Source: Geoanaerobacter pelophilus (GTDB taxonomy: Bacteria; Desulfobacterota; Desulfuromonadia; Geobacterales; DSM-12255). From it: 64,000 nucleotides of DNA. The notes beneath the pieces were generated by a model. The model saw nothing but the letters and a program-made list of their open reading frames with translations. It had not been told where the DNA came from and searched no databases. Positions 7,253 to 18,509 of this stretch are shown here, piece by piece (the first letter of the stretch is position 1; every line of letters begins with the position of its first letter). The stretch lies in assembly GCF_018476885.1 (NCBI RefSeq), contig NZ_JAHCVJ010000006.1, forward strand, positions 1 through 64,000. The letters run 5' to 3'. The position numbers and the translations under genes are program-made.

Positions 7253-9430
7253 TTAAGCGGAGATGGGTATCGAATTGGTATTGTCTGAACGGGGGACCGT
7301 TGATTCAGTCCAGAGCCCATTCTTTCTCAGCTCAGCAACGAAGCGCTCGACGAGTTCCGGGTCAAACTGCGTCCCGGCATTTCGGTACAGCTCGCGAACA
7401 GCTTCAGAAACATGCATTGCCCTTCGGTACGGACGGTCCGAGGTCATGGCGTCAAAGGCGTCCGCAATGGCAAGTATTCGTGATTCGAGCAGCAGTCCTT
7501 CGGCAGCCTGCCTGTTGGGGTAGCCTGTGCCGTCGAATCTCTCGTGGTGCTGGCCGATGCAGGTGCGGACATCCTGAAGAAATGATATCGGTTCGAGGAT
7601 CTTCATGCCGATGACGGGATGTTCCCTGAGGTGGATGATGTCAAGAGCGGTCAATGGTTCGCGCTTGTGCAGAATGGAAATATCTATGCCGATCTTGCCG
7701 ATATCATGAAGTATTGCGGCTCTCTCGATCACACAAAGACGTTCTGCTGAAAGATCCAGACTCTTGGCCAGTAACACGGAAAAAAAGGTAACACGTTCAG
7801 AATGGCCGCGGGTGTAACTGTCACTGGCCTCAATGGCTGAAACGAGAGACTGGATCGTGTTCAGGTAATTCTTTTGCTGATCCTCGTAGAGTAATGCATT
7901 TCTGATGGCAATGCCGGCTTGGCTCCCTATGGTGATCAGCAACTCCATGTCTTCATTGGTAAATGGGGTCCGGTCGATACGGTTTGCCACGTTAATGGTG
8001 CCTATGACATCGCCGTTGGCATAAAGAGGGACGCAAATGACCGAATTCTGCTCGAACCCGAGCGGGTTGTCTTTGCAGAAGTTGGGGTAATCCTTCATGT
8101 TAGAAATAAGGAGTGGGCGTCTGTTGGCAATGACCCATGATGAGATAGTGAACGCCGAAGCGTGCATTCTGACAGGTTCTATGCTGCTATTTTGATGGCC
8201 ATGCAGGGTCGATACCGTAATCGTCTCATGATCAGGGTCATACTGGGTAATGTACCCTTTTTCTGCCTGCAGGGTTTCCATGGTGGCCTTCATTACAAAA
8301 TCGAATAGCGGCGCTGTCTCCATGGTGGAACTAATGCCCAGCCCGACCCCCTGGAGCATTGAGAGACGTGCGACTGCCCTTTCCAGGGTTGCATTCTTGT
8401 GCTCCAGCTCCCCTGCAAGGTCGGCAATCTTGTAATTGGCTTCTTCAATCTCCTCGATCCGCTCTTCAAGAGATATGTTAAGCGATTCGATTTCCCGCAG
8501 CTGTTCTTCAAGCTGCTTGTTCATGAGGTGCGTTTCCTGGTGATGAGACAGCTTTTCCTGAGCTCTTACCAACTCGACTTCATTGCGCACCGCAGTGTCC
8601 ATAAGGATTTGCAGGCGCTTCACCATGCGATTGAACTGCCGTGACAAGGTGTGCATCTCCCTGCTGCTGGTGCAAATGGGTGATGCTACAAACGCCCCCT
8701 CTTCAATCTTTTGCATGGAACAAATAAGCGATTTAATCGGGTTGTCGAGGTAGATGACAAGAAAGAAAAATATGGAAACAAGCAGCAGGAGGATGATGAC
8801 CGCTGCTGTCAGGATAATCTGTCTCTTGGTGTTTGCCAGGAAGCCGATGAGGTAATCAGTGGGCGTTTCAATTTCCAGCAGTCCCAGTACCTTGATTGAC
8901 GGATCATGGCACCCAAAACAGGCGGGCGAGTTAAGGATCGGAGAGATACTGACGAAAACATTCTCTCCAAGATACGTCCCGGCGGCATTTACACCGCGCT
9001 TTTTATACGCCAAAAGCGGTTTACTGAATGCTGTCTTGCCGATTTCATCCGGATTGGCAGAGTTCAGAACCTTTCCTGATTCGTCAATGATCCTTAATGT
9101 TTTAATCAGTTTTTGGTTGGAAATTTGAAAAAATATCTTGCGAATATCACCAGAATGCCCTGAAAGCATGGCATCAGTGATTGATCCCTTTATGGTTTCA
9201 GTAAGCATGGCAGTATTGCGGTAGGCAATGCCGGTAATAGTCTCATTCTGCTGCTTCAGGGTCACCAGGGAAGAGACAGAGACTATTGTCACCACAATTA
9301 TGGTAATAATGCCGAATATTTTAGTTTTCAGGGACGTCATTTTGATAAGCAATTTCCAGAAGAAAATTCTGCCGTTTCTCGGTTTGGCAGAATGTACATG
9401 GGTCATTTGACGGTTAATTTTTGCTAACAA
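7253..9430 (-). CDS. Membrane HD-GYP phosphodiesterase with periplasmic haem-c motif
   Basis: 725-residue sensor. Order: membrane helix about 36-56; periplasmic domain 57-202 with a CFGCH haem-c motif at 171-175; second helix about 203-227; HAMP to about 285; coiled coil 285-355; GAF 360-515; HD-GYP 525-700 with HD at 575-576 and GYP at 636-638. HD-GYP domains hydrolyse c-di-GMP. The single CXXCH in a periplasmic PAS/Cache-like region resembles the haem sensor domains known in Geobacter chemoreceptors and suggests redox or ligand control, which is inference. The start is uncertain: TTG at 9430 or the ATG at residue 31; neither has a strong ribosome binding site. Confidence 0.9.
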   Translation of the reverse strand: MLAKINRQMTHVHSAKPRNGRIFFWKLLIKMTSLKTKIFGIITIIVVTIVSVSSLVTLKQQNETITGIAYRNTAMLTETIKGSITDAMLSGHSGDIRKIFFQISNQKLIKTLRIIDESGKVLNSANPDEIGKTAFSKPLLAYKKRGVNAAGTYLGENVFVSISPILNSPACFGCHDPSIKVLGLLEIETPTDYLIGFLANTKRQIILTAAVIILLLLVSIFFFLVIYLDNPIKSLICSMQKIEEGAFVASPICTSSREMHTLSRQFNRMVKRLQILMDTAVRNEVELVRAQEKLSHHQETHLMNKQLEEQLREIESLNISLEERIEEIEEANYKIADLAGELEHKNATLERAVARLSMLQGVGLGISSTMETAPLFDFVMKATMETLQAEKGYITQYDPDHETITVSTLHGHQNSSIEPVRMHASAFTISSWVIANRRPLLISNMKDYPNFCKDNPLGFEQNSVICVPLYANGDVIGTINVANRIDRTPFTNEDMELLITIGSQAGIAIRNALLYEDQQKNYLNTIQSLVSAIEASDSYTRGHSERVTFFSVLLAKSLDLSAERLCVIERAAILHDIGKIGIDISILHKREPLTALDIIHLREHPVIGMKILEPISFLQDVRTCIGQHHERFDGTGYPNRQAAEGLLLESRILAIADAFDAMTSDRPYRRAMHVSEAVRELYRNAGTQFDPELVERFVAELRKNGLWTESTVPRSDNTNSIPISA

Positions 9431-9450
9431 CTCGGGATTGTTAACGATTT

Positions 9451-9482
9451 GTTATCAGGTTCTTGCTGGAACCACTGATAAC
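9451..9482. repeat. Inverted repeat upstream of the HD-GYP gene
   Basis: GTTATCAG (9451-9458) is matched by CTGATAAC (9475-9482), and the inner GGTTC/GAACC adds pairing. It lies 20 bases before the HD-GYP start, in the gap to the spoIID-like gene, so it may be an operator or a hairpin in the leader. Confidence 0.35.
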
Positions 9483-9718
9483 CGGTCGTTATTTGTGCTG
9501 CAGCAACGCCTTTGATTGCAGCGGAGCGCTTTCAAAGCTGATATCCTTGACAATGACTGCTGCTGTCAATATCATTGGCGCCGCAAAGGCAATCAACGCT
9601 GTGTTTCTCATTAAAGCAAAACACCGGCCAACTTGCAAGATCAAGTTCTCATTAAAGACAAAAACAATTGACTTTAAACGATGATGTATGATTTCATCAT
9701 TAAGTTTTTGCAAAGGTT

Positions 9719-10837
9719 ATGATTTTGCGCCTGATATCCTCAATATTTTTACTGCTTATTCTGCTGCCGTCCATGACAGCAGGGAATAGTGGCTTTCAGC
9801 AGGAGCTGATTCGCGTCGCACTTTTCAAGGGAGCTGAAAGCATCAGGCTTGATGGCAACGGCATCTTGGCAACCGACGAAAAAGGTGAGCCGTTAAGGGT
9901 CTCCTTTCCTCTGGAGATTTCGAGAGCAAGGAGCGGGATCTCGGTAAACGGCTCGGCCTTGCGGGGGATAAAGGTTTCCGCTCCGGTATTTGTCAGTGTG
10001 AACGGCAAAGGTTACCGCGGAGTCGTTGAGATCACTGCTGCAGAAAAAGGGTTGCAGGTAGTAAATGAGCTTCCCCTTGAGGATTACCTTATCGGCCTGA
10101 TCAACTGCGAGATTTCTTCACAGTGGCCTATGGAAGCGGTGAAGGCCCAGGCGGTGATAGCGAGGTCCTATGCCATTTTCCAGAGAGATGCGCGCAAAGG
10201 GGCGCCGTATCACCTTGAATCGACGGTGATGGACCAGGTTTACGAAGGGTGCGATATAGAGGACAGCCGTGCAGCGCGAGGGGTCAAGGAGACTGCGGGT
10301 GAAGTCTTGACGTTCAACGGGGCAATCATCCAGGCGTTTTATCATTCCAACTGTGGTGGGCACACTGAGGCATCGGAGAATGTCTGGGGCTATAAGCTGC
10401 CATACCTGACCGGGGTCGCCTGCAGATACTGCCAGAACGTCAACTCCTATCATTGGGAGCAGAAGATCCCACTCAAAAAGGCTGAGGCGCAACTGAAAGC
10501 GTCCGGATTCAATATCCCAGGACTGCGTGAGGTTCGCCTGGGGTCAAGAAACAGCAGCGGCAGGGTTACAGTCCTGTTCCTCTCCGGTTCCCGCGGCAAG
10601 GTATCGGTTCCAGCAGTGGCCTTTCGCAAAGCGCTCGGTTACAGTGTTATCAAAAGTACCAACTTTGATGTGCGGATTGAAGATGATGACCTGTTGATCA
10701 GCGGCAATGGTAACGGCCATGGTGTCGGGTTATGTCAGTGGGGAGCGAAGCAGCGGGCAGCGGATGGTTTTGATTACCGGGAGATCCTCTCTTATTATTA
10801 TCCCGGTACCCGGGTAATCACGCTGGCGGATGATTGA
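9719..10837 (+). CDS. SpoIID/LytB-domain exported protein
   Basis: 372 residues: signal peptide (hydrophobic residues 4-20, cleavage near TAG-NS), then a SpoIID domain. Seen: the EVVNELPLEDYLIG-like strand, AVKAQAVIARSYAI, HSNCGGHTEASENVW and the terminal GHGVGLCQWGAKQRA motif. SpoIID is a lytic transglycosylase in spore formers. In non-sporulating Gram-negatives the same fold occurs in amidase enhancers (LytB), so a role in peptidoglycan turnover is likely. It sits three bases ahead of queA and probably shares its transcript. The ATG at 9719 follows AAGG by only two bases, so the TTG at 9725 is an alternative start. Confidence 0.88.
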   Translation: MILRLISSIFLLLILLPSMTAGNSGFQQELIRVALFKGAESIRLDGNGILATDEKGEPLRVSFPLEISRARSGISVNGSALRGIKVSAPVFVSVNGKGYRGVVEITAAEKGLQVVNELPLEDYLIGLINCEISSQWPMEAVKAQAVIARSYAIFQRDARKGAPYHLESTVMDQVYEGCDIEDSRAARGVKETAGEVLTFNGAIIQAFYHSNCGGHTEASENVWGYKLPYLTGVACRYCQNVNSYHWEQKIPLKKAEAQLKASGFNIPGLREVRLGSRNSSGRVTVLFLSGSRGKVSVPAVAFRKALGYSVIKSTNFDVRIEDDDLLISGNGNGHGVGLCQWGAKQRAADGFDYREILSYYYPGTRVITLADD

Positions 10838-10840
10838 TCA

Positions 10841-13005
<2,165 letters not shown>

Positions 13006-13100
13006 AAGATGAAAGGTAAAGAGGGAATGCCAGCTCTCATTCCATCTGAACGCAAGAAGAATCTAATTCTGCTGTAATATTTTTTTTGGAGGTAATACCG

Positions 13101-13424
13101 ATGTTAGGATTGGCATTTGCAATGGGGACTCCGCCAGGTGGCGCCCCGGCGGGCGGCCCACAGAGCGCCCTTATGAATCTTGTACCGTTGGTGCTTATGT
13201 TTGCCATCTTCTACTTTTTGCTGATTCGGCCGCAGCAGAAGAAGGCAAAGGAGCATCGGGCACTGCTCGACAATATCAAGAAGGGCGATCAGGTGATTAC
13301 TGCCGGCGGCATGCATGGCAAAGTCACAGCCCTGGATGACGCTGTCGTTACCCTGGAGATAGCATCCGGAGTAAACGTCAAATTTAACAAAGGGCATATC
13401 GCTTCAGTAGTAAAAAAAGACTGA
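13101..13424 (+). CDS. yajC: Sec translocase accessory subunit YajC
   Basis: 107-residue small membrane protein: a short glycine- and proline-rich start, one membrane helix (LMNLVPLVLMFAIFYFLLI), the RPQQKKAKEH signature and a KGDQVITAGGMHGKV domain. YajC joins SecD and SecF in the holo-translocon that uses proton motive force to help export. The ATG at 13101 has GGAGG eight bases upstream; the earlier in-frame GTG at 13086 would overlap that site and was rejected. secD and secF follow on the same strand after a structured 150-base gap. Confidence 0.96.
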   Translation: MLGLAFAMGTPPGGAPAGGPQSALMNLVPLVLMFAIFYFLLIRPQQKKAKEHRALLDNIKKGDQVITAGGMHGKVTALDDAVVTLEIASGVNVKFNKGHIASVVKKD

Positions 13425-13449
13425 CTATCTGAGCCAATTACAAAGCGTT

Positions 13450-13535
13450 GTAAATGGGGCGAAAGGCAAAACGCAGGTGACTCGATGGCGATAAGCTGTT
13501 CGAGTGGCTGGTAGCGTTGCAAACCGTCCCATTAC
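13450..13535 (+). ncRNA. Predicted structured leader RNA between yajC and secD
   Basis: Three stacked helices can form a long hairpin. The outer is 13450-13461 with 13525-13535 (11 pairs, one bulged A, one G-U). The middle is GCAAAACGC (13466-13474) with GCGTTGC (13514-13520) and a two-base bulge. The inner is ACTCGA (13480-13485) with TCGAGT (13500-13505). Small internal loops (AAAG/AAAC) separate them. It matches no riboswitch class I know. Pairing was found by eye and not folded computationally. Confidence 0.35.
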
Positions 13536-13575
13536 CCGTTTTGTTCAGGCTATATCCGAAAGGAGCATTACCGGC

Positions 13576-15177
13576 ATGACAAAAGGTTTTGGCTCACGCG
13601 TTGTTTTAACCCTGTTGTTCCTGCTACTGTCGTTTGTCTTTTTGACTCCGACCCTTGTCAGCAAGTTGCCGTCCTGGTGGAAAGGGATGATGCCGACCGA
13701 TAAGATCCATCTTGGTCTGGATCTCCAGGGGGGAACTCATCTGGTGTTGGAAGTGGACACGGTCAAGGCGGTTGAAGGTGCGCTTGACCTGATCGCAACT
13801 GACCTGGAAGACACCCTGACGGCTCAAAACCTCCGTTACAAGCGTATCGGACGGATTGCTCCCGACAAAGTCCAGCTTACCCTGTACGACAAGGGGACTT
13901 CTGACAATGTTCAGGCGCAGATCAAAAAGAAATATCCGGAGATGGAACTGCTCTCACCCTCTGAAGAGGGGGGATTCGTCAATATCCAGATCAGGATGAA
14001 CGACAAGGTGGCCCAGGACCGTAAGGACAAGGCTGTTGCCCAGGCGCTGGAGACCATCAGGAACAGGATCGACCAGTTCGGTGTTTCCGAGCCGACCATT
14101 CAGCGTGAGGGGATCAACCATATCGTTGTCCAGCTGCCTGGCATCAAGGACCCGAAACGCGCCATCGAGCTGATCGGCAAGACGGCTCGTCTGGAATTCA
14201 AGCTGGTTGACGAAAATGTCAATGCTGCTATGGCAACTCCCGGGACCCTTCCCGAGGATGAAGAGCTGCTGATGGAGAAGAAGGTTGACCAGACTACCGG
14301 AGCGGTATCGGAAACGCCGCTGGTAGTTAAAAGAAAGGCGATGATCACCGGTGACCTGCTTACCGATGCCCAGGTCCGGATCGATTCGCAGTTCAACCAG
14401 CCTTATGTGGCGATCGAGTTCAACTCAACCGGAGCACGCCTGTTTGACCAGGTTACTGCGGCCAATGTCGGCAAGCGGTTTGCCATAGTTCTGGACAGCA
14501 ACATCTATTCAGCGCCGGTAATTCGCGAGCGGATCTCAGGCGGCAGCGCCCAGATATCTGGATCCTTCACCGAGAAGGAAGCTGCAGACCTTGCCATTGT
14601 CCTGCGTGCCGGCTCTTTGCCGGCCCCGGTTCATATTATCCAGAACGAAACGGTCGGACCATCCCTCGGACAGGACTCCATTAACAAGGGTCTCATGGCC
14701 GGTCTGATCGGGGTGCTGCTGGTCGTTGTGTTCATGACTGTCTATTACAAGGCCTCCGGCCTGATCGCCAACCTTGGGATGGTGCTCAACATTGTCTTTC
14801 TTATGGGAGCGCTTGCTGCGCTTGGCGCAACCCTTACCCTCCCGGGTATTGCCGCTATCGTTCTGTTGGTCGGGATGTCGGTTGACTCCAACGTTCTCAT
14901 CTTTGAGAGGATCCGGGAGGAGCTGCGGCTCGGCAAGACGCCGTCAGCCGGCGTGGACTCCGGTTATGACAAGGCGTTCCTGACGATCATGGACTCCCAT
15001 GTAACAACGCTCATCACGGCTGCAGTGCTCTTCCAGTTCGGCACGGGACCGGTCAAAGGGTTTGCCGTTTCCCTTTCTCTTGGTATCATAATCAACCTGT
15101 TTACCTCCCTGGTGGTTACCAAGGTGGTCTTCGACTTCTGCCTGAGCCGCCTCAGGGTCAAGAAACTGAGCATTTAA
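13576..15177 (+). CDS. secD: Protein translocase subunit SecD
   Basis: 533-residue inner-membrane RND-family protein that, with SecF, pulls exported proteins through SecYEG on the periplasmic side. Seen: the first membrane helix (about 10-30), the HLGLDLQGGTHLVLEV motif after it, a large periplasmic part including QFGVSEPTIQREG, and C-terminal helices with LVGMSVDSNVLIFERIREEL carrying the conserved Asp and Arg for proton coupling. The frame opens with GTG at 13504, but the ATG at 13576 is preceded by AGGAG and gives a normal SecD N-terminus. secF starts 11 bases after its stop. Confidence 0.97.
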   Translation: MTKGFGSRVVLTLLFLLLSFVFLTPTLVSKLPSWWKGMMPTDKIHLGLDLQGGTHLVLEVDTVKAVEGALDLIATDLEDTLTAQNLRYKRIGRIAPDKVQLTLYDKGTSDNVQAQIKKKYPEMELLSPSEEGGFVNIQIRMNDKVAQDRKDKAVAQALETIRNRIDQFGVSEPTIQREGINHIVVQLPGIKDPKRAIELIGKTARLEFKLVDENVNAAMATPGTLPEDEELLMEKKVDQTTGAVSETPLVVKRKAMITGDLLTDAQVRIDSQFNQPYVAIEFNSTGARLFDQVTAANVGKRFAIVLDSNIYSAPVIRERISGGSAQISGSFTEKEAADLAIVLRAGSLPAPVHIIQNETVGPSLGQDSINKGLMAGLIGVLLVVVFMTVYYKASGLIANLGMVLNIVFLMGALAALGATLTLPGIAAIVLLVGMSVDSNVLIFERIREELRLGKTPSAGVDSGYDKAFLTIMDSHVTTLITAAVLFQFGTGPVKGFAVSLSLGIIINLFTSLVVTKVVFDFCLSRLRVKKLSI

Positions 15178-15188
15178 GGGGGGATGAC

Positions 15189-16106
15189 ATGGAACTGCTA
15201 AAGAAGACAAACATAGATTTTATCGGGATGAGAAAAATCTCGTTCATCATTTCAGGCATAATTACACTAGTCGGTATTTTCGCCATGGTTCAGATCTGGC
15301 GAGGCACCGCAAACATGGGGATCGACTTCTCCGGCGGCACGTCAGTACAGCTTAAGTTTGCCCAGCCGATTCACATGGACCAGGCGCGGGCCGCACTGGC
15401 CAAGCACAACCTGAAAGAGGCCAATCTCCAGGATATCAAAGACGGGAACAAGCTCCTGGTAAAGGTGGGGAAAACAACTCTTGAGACCGGCAAGGCAGCT
15501 GATACCATACAGGACGTCTTCAAGAAGGAATTTCCTGCCAATCCCTTCACCGTGGAAAGCTCAACCGAGATCGGGCCGTCCATCGGCGACAAGCTTCGCA
15601 ATGACACTTTGATAGCCATTGCAATCTCGTTGGTAGGGATTATCATCTATATCGCCTGGCGTTTCGATTTCAAGTTCGGCGTTGGTGCTACCATCGCCAC
15701 CATGCATGATGTCTTTGCCATGTTCGCCGTGTTTTTCATCTTCGGCAAGGAGTTCAATCTGCTCTTTATCACCGCAGCCCTCACCATTGCCGGCTACTCG
15801 CTGACCGACACGGTTGTCGTTTTTGACCGGATTCGCGAGAACCTGCATAAAAATCTCAAGGTTTCAGTAATTACCGTCTTTAACGGCAGCATCAACGAGG
15901 TGTTGTCCCGGACCATCGTTACCTCGATTACCACCTTTCTGGCGGCAGTATCGCTGTTCCTGTTCGGTGGCGAGGTTATCCACGATTTTGCCTTTGCGCT
16001 GGTAGTCGGTATAGTAGTGGCAACTTATTCATCTATTTTCGTTGCAAGCCCAATTGTTGCACTTTGGGAAAGAAAGGCGCTCAGCCAGGCTGAAGCTAAG
16101 GCATAA
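15189..16106 (+). CDS. secF: Protein translocase subunit SecF
   Basis: 305 residues, six membrane helices, partner of SecD. Seen: the N-terminal NIDFIGMRKISFIISG helix, GIDFSGGTSVQLKF right after it, SSTEIGPSIGDKLRNDTLIAI, and the LTDTVVVFDRIRENL motif with the conserved Asp and Arg. GGGGGGATGAC upstream of the ATG is a strong ribosome binding site. The TPR-protein gene follows 14 bases downstream. Confidence 0.97.
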   Translation: MELLKKTNIDFIGMRKISFIISGIITLVGIFAMVQIWRGTANMGIDFSGGTSVQLKFAQPIHMDQARAALAKHNLKEANLQDIKDGNKLLVKVGKTTLETGKAADTIQDVFKKEFPANPFTVESSTEIGPSIGDKLRNDTLIAIAISLVGIIIYIAWRFDFKFGVGATIATMHDVFAMFAVFFIFGKEFNLLFITAALTIAGYSLTDTVVVFDRIRENLHKNLKVSVITVFNGSINEVLSRTIVTSITTFLAAVSLFLFGGEVIHDFAFALVVGIVVATYSSIFVASPIVALWERKALSQAEAKA

Positions 16107-16120
16107 GGGAGGATTCAATT

Positions 16121-16702
16121 TTGAACAGGGAACAGATACTTGTAGCAGCAGTGGCGCTGATCGCAGGTCTTCTTATCGGTTACATGATATTCACCGGCAA
16201 GGCCGAAAAGGCCCAACAGACGCAATCAGCGATCCCAATGGGATCAGGCAGCCCGACAGATTACCAGGCACGGATTGCCGAAGCCGAGAAGCTTGTTGCC
16301 AAGGAGCCGGGCAATCGTCAGGCATGGGTCCAGCTCGGCAACGACTATTTCGACACCGATCAGGCCCAGAAAGCGATTACTGCTTATGGCAAGGCCCTGG
16401 AACTTGATCCCAAAGACCCGAACATCCTCACGGACCAGGGGATCATGTACCGCAAGATGGGGTGGTTTGACAAGGCAATGGCAAATTTCGAGAAGGCTAA
16501 CCAGATTGACCCGCGCCATTCCCAGAGCCTGATGAACCTGGGCGTTGTCTACGCCTCAGACCTGAAGCAGCCTGATAAGGCGATTGCCGCCTGGGAAAAA
16601 TTCCTGACCATCGATTCAACCAGTCCGACAGCTCAACAGGTAAAGGGGATGATCGAGCAAATCAAGACCAACCCTCAGGGGATGTCCCAGGGAATGAAAT
16701 GA
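16121..16702 (+). CDS. Membrane-anchored tetratricopeptide repeat protein
   Basis: 193 residues: one N-terminal membrane helix (about residues 5-23), a short linker, then three or four TPR units from about residue 60 (RQAWVQLGNDYFDTDQAQ, PNILTDQGIMYRKMGWFD, SQSLMNLGVVYASDLKQP). TPRs are protein-binding scaffolds. It starts with TTG, supported by GGGAGG eight bases upstream and by the absence of a nearer ATG. It is the last gene of the yajC-secDF transcript, since a strong terminator follows, which hints at a role in assembly or quality control of exported proteins; the exact role is unknown. Confidence 0.85.
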   Translation: MNREQILVAAVALIAGLLIGYMIFTGKAEKAQQTQSAIPMGSGSPTDYQARIAEAEKLVAKEPGNRQAWVQLGNDYFDTDQAQKAITAYGKALELDPKDPNILTDQGIMYRKMGWFDKAMANFEKANQIDPRHSQSLMNLGVVYASDLKQPDKAIAAWEKFLTIDSTSPTAQQVKGMIEQIKTNPQGMSQGMK

Positions 16703-16756
16703 TGGCTTGCCTCAGGAGCTTTCTGCTTTATCATTACTTATAATAGGTAGTCCCGG

Positions 16757-16783
16757 AACCCCGCTGATGCGGGGTTTCTTTTT
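16757..16783 (+). terminator. Intrinsic terminator after the secDF-TPR operon
   Basis: AACCCCGC (16757-16764), TGAT loop, GCGGGGTT (16769-16776), then a T-rich run to 16783. It lies inside the longest open frame of recJ and so argues for the later GTG start of that gene. Confidence 0.88.
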
Positions 16784-16793
16784 AGAGGATATT

Positions 16794-18509
16794 GTGCAGC
16801 CGGTAACCGAAAAACGATGGAAAATCAGGGAGGCAGACGAGGCAGCGGTTGCGCTGATTGCCCGTGAGCAGGCTCTTAAGCCGGATTTAGCACGGGTACT
16901 GGTCAACCGCGGAATTACAACCGCTGCTGCCGCTGCCGCCTATCTTTCACCCTCTCTGGCCGGGCTTCATGAACCATTGCTGTTGCGCGACATGGACCGG
17001 GCTGTGGCAAGGCTAAGCCAAGCTCGGCTTAACGGAGAATTGGTCTGTATTTACGGCGATTACGATGTGGACGGCATAACCTCGGTTGCGCTGTTGGTCT
17101 CTTTTTTTCGCGAAGTCGGCATTTCCGTGACCTATCATATTCCGCGGCGCCTGGAAGATGGTTACGGGCTTTCTACGGAAGGCATCTCGCGGATCGCCTC
17201 TCAGGGGGCAACAGTAGTGGTTTCGGTGGACTGTGGAGTCACTGCCGTTGAAGAGGCACGCCTGGCTGCGTCCCTCGGCATCGACCTGATCATCACCGAT
17301 CATCATACCCCTGGCGATACTCTCCCGGAAGCCTATGCCGTTATCAACCCGCTCAGACCCGGATGTGACTTTCCGTTCAAGGGGATTGCCGGAGTGGGGG
17401 TTGCGTTCAATCTCCTGATGGCACTCAGACGGCGTTTGCGGGAAGACGGCCTCTTCAAGCACCGGCCTGAACCTGACTTGAAGGCATACCTAGATCTGGT
17501 GGCTCTTGGCACCATCGCCGATGTTGTGCCGCTGCAGGACGAAAACCGGATCCTTACTCGCATCGGGCTAAAGGTTCTGGAAACATCGTCACGTCCGGGA
17601 ATAACCGCGCTCAAAGAGGTCGCGTCGGTGTCCGGAGAGGTGAGCTGCAGTAGCGTGGGGTTCAGGTTGGCACCACGGCTCAATGCCGCCGGGAGGCTTG
17701 AGGACGCCGCCTTGGGCGTGGAACTGCTCTTGTCCACTGACCTTACGGAAGCCCGCCGGATCGCTGCCGAGCTGGACGCGAGCAACGCGGAGCGGCAGGC
17801 GGTGGAGAAGGCGATCCTCCAGAGCGCCCTGCAGATGATAGCCGAGTCCCCTGAGATGGCGAACCGGCGCAGTATCGTGCTGGCGTCCGCGGAGTGGCAT
17901 CCGGGCGTCATCGGCATTGTCGCCTCGCGGATTGTAGATATCTTTCACCGGCCGACAGTGCTCATCTCTCTGGAGCAGGGGAGTGGCCGAGGCTCTGGCA
18001 GGAGCATCCCCGGTTTTCATCTCTATCAGGCCCTTCACGCCTGTACTGACCATCTCCTCAGATTTGGCGGTCATCGTCAGGCGGCTGGTCTTGCCATCGA
18101 CGAGTCGGCACTCGCTTCCTTTGTCGAACATTTCGACGAAGTGACGGCAGGAGAGCTGTCTGAGGAGGATCTTGTCCCCGAACTGCTTATCGACTCAGAA
18201 CTGTGCCCCGGTGATATCTCTGTTGACCTGGCAGAGAAGGTTGCCGCGCTACACCCTTTTGGGATGGGAAACCCAGAGCCGCTTTTCCTGGTGCGGAATC
18301 TGCGCGTTGCCGATGCCAGGGTTCTCAAGGAAACACATATCAAACTGGTGCTGCAAGTAGCGGGACGACGTCTGGAGGCAATCGGCTTCGGCATGGCAGG
18401 CCGCACACTGCCAGAGTGTATTGACATCGCGGCCCAACTGCAGATTAATGTCTGGAACGGGAGAGCAAACCTGCAACTCAGAATTAAGGATTTTCGGGAG
18501 AGCTGCTGA
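16794..18509 (+). CDS. recJ: Single-stranded-DNA-specific exonuclease RecJ
   Basis: 571 residues, the normal length. RecJ is a 5'-3' single-strand exonuclease of the DHH family used in RecF-type recombination and in base-excision and mismatch repair. Seen: motif I YGDYDVDGITS, VVSVDCGVT, the DHHTPG motif that names the family, GVAFNL, a DLVALGTIADVVPL block, and the DHHA1 part with GGHRQAAG. The frame could extend back to 16707, but that would span a perfect terminator hairpin. The GTG at 16794 has AGAGG just before it and is preferred. Its TGA overlaps the next gene's ATG. Confidence 0.95.
   Translation: MQPVTEKRWKIREADEAAVALIAREQALKPDLARVLVNRGITTAAAAAAYLSPSLAGLHEPLLLRDMDRAVARLSQARLNGELVCIYGDYDVDGITSVALLVSFFREVGISVTYHIPRRLEDGYGLSTEGISRIASQGATVVVSVDCGVTAVEEARLAASLGIDLIITDHHTPGDTLPEAYAVINPLRPGCDFPFKGIAGVGVAFNLLMALRRRLREDGLFKHRPEPDLKAYLDLVALGTIADVVPLQDENRILTRIGLKVLETSSRPGITALKEVASVSGEVSCSSVGFRLAPRLNAAGRLEDAALGVELLLSTDLTEARRIAAELDASNAERQAVEKAILQSALQMIAESPEMANRRSIVLASAEWHPGVIGIVASRIVDIFHRPTVLISLEQGSGRGSGRSIPGFHLYQALHACTDHLLRFGGHRQAAGLAIDESALASFVEHFDEVTAGELSEEDLVPELLIDSELCPGDISVDLAEKVAALHPFGMGNPEPLFLVRNLRVADARVLKETHIKLVLQVAGRRLEAIGFGMAGRTLPECIDIAAQLQINVWNGRANLQLRIKDFRESC

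Noticed and set aside
9489-9713. Minus-strand frame of 74 codons with a hydrophobic stretch, upstream of the spoIID-like gene
   Set aside because: TTG start without ribosome binding site, no recognisable family, and unusual amino-acid use; not supportable as a gene.
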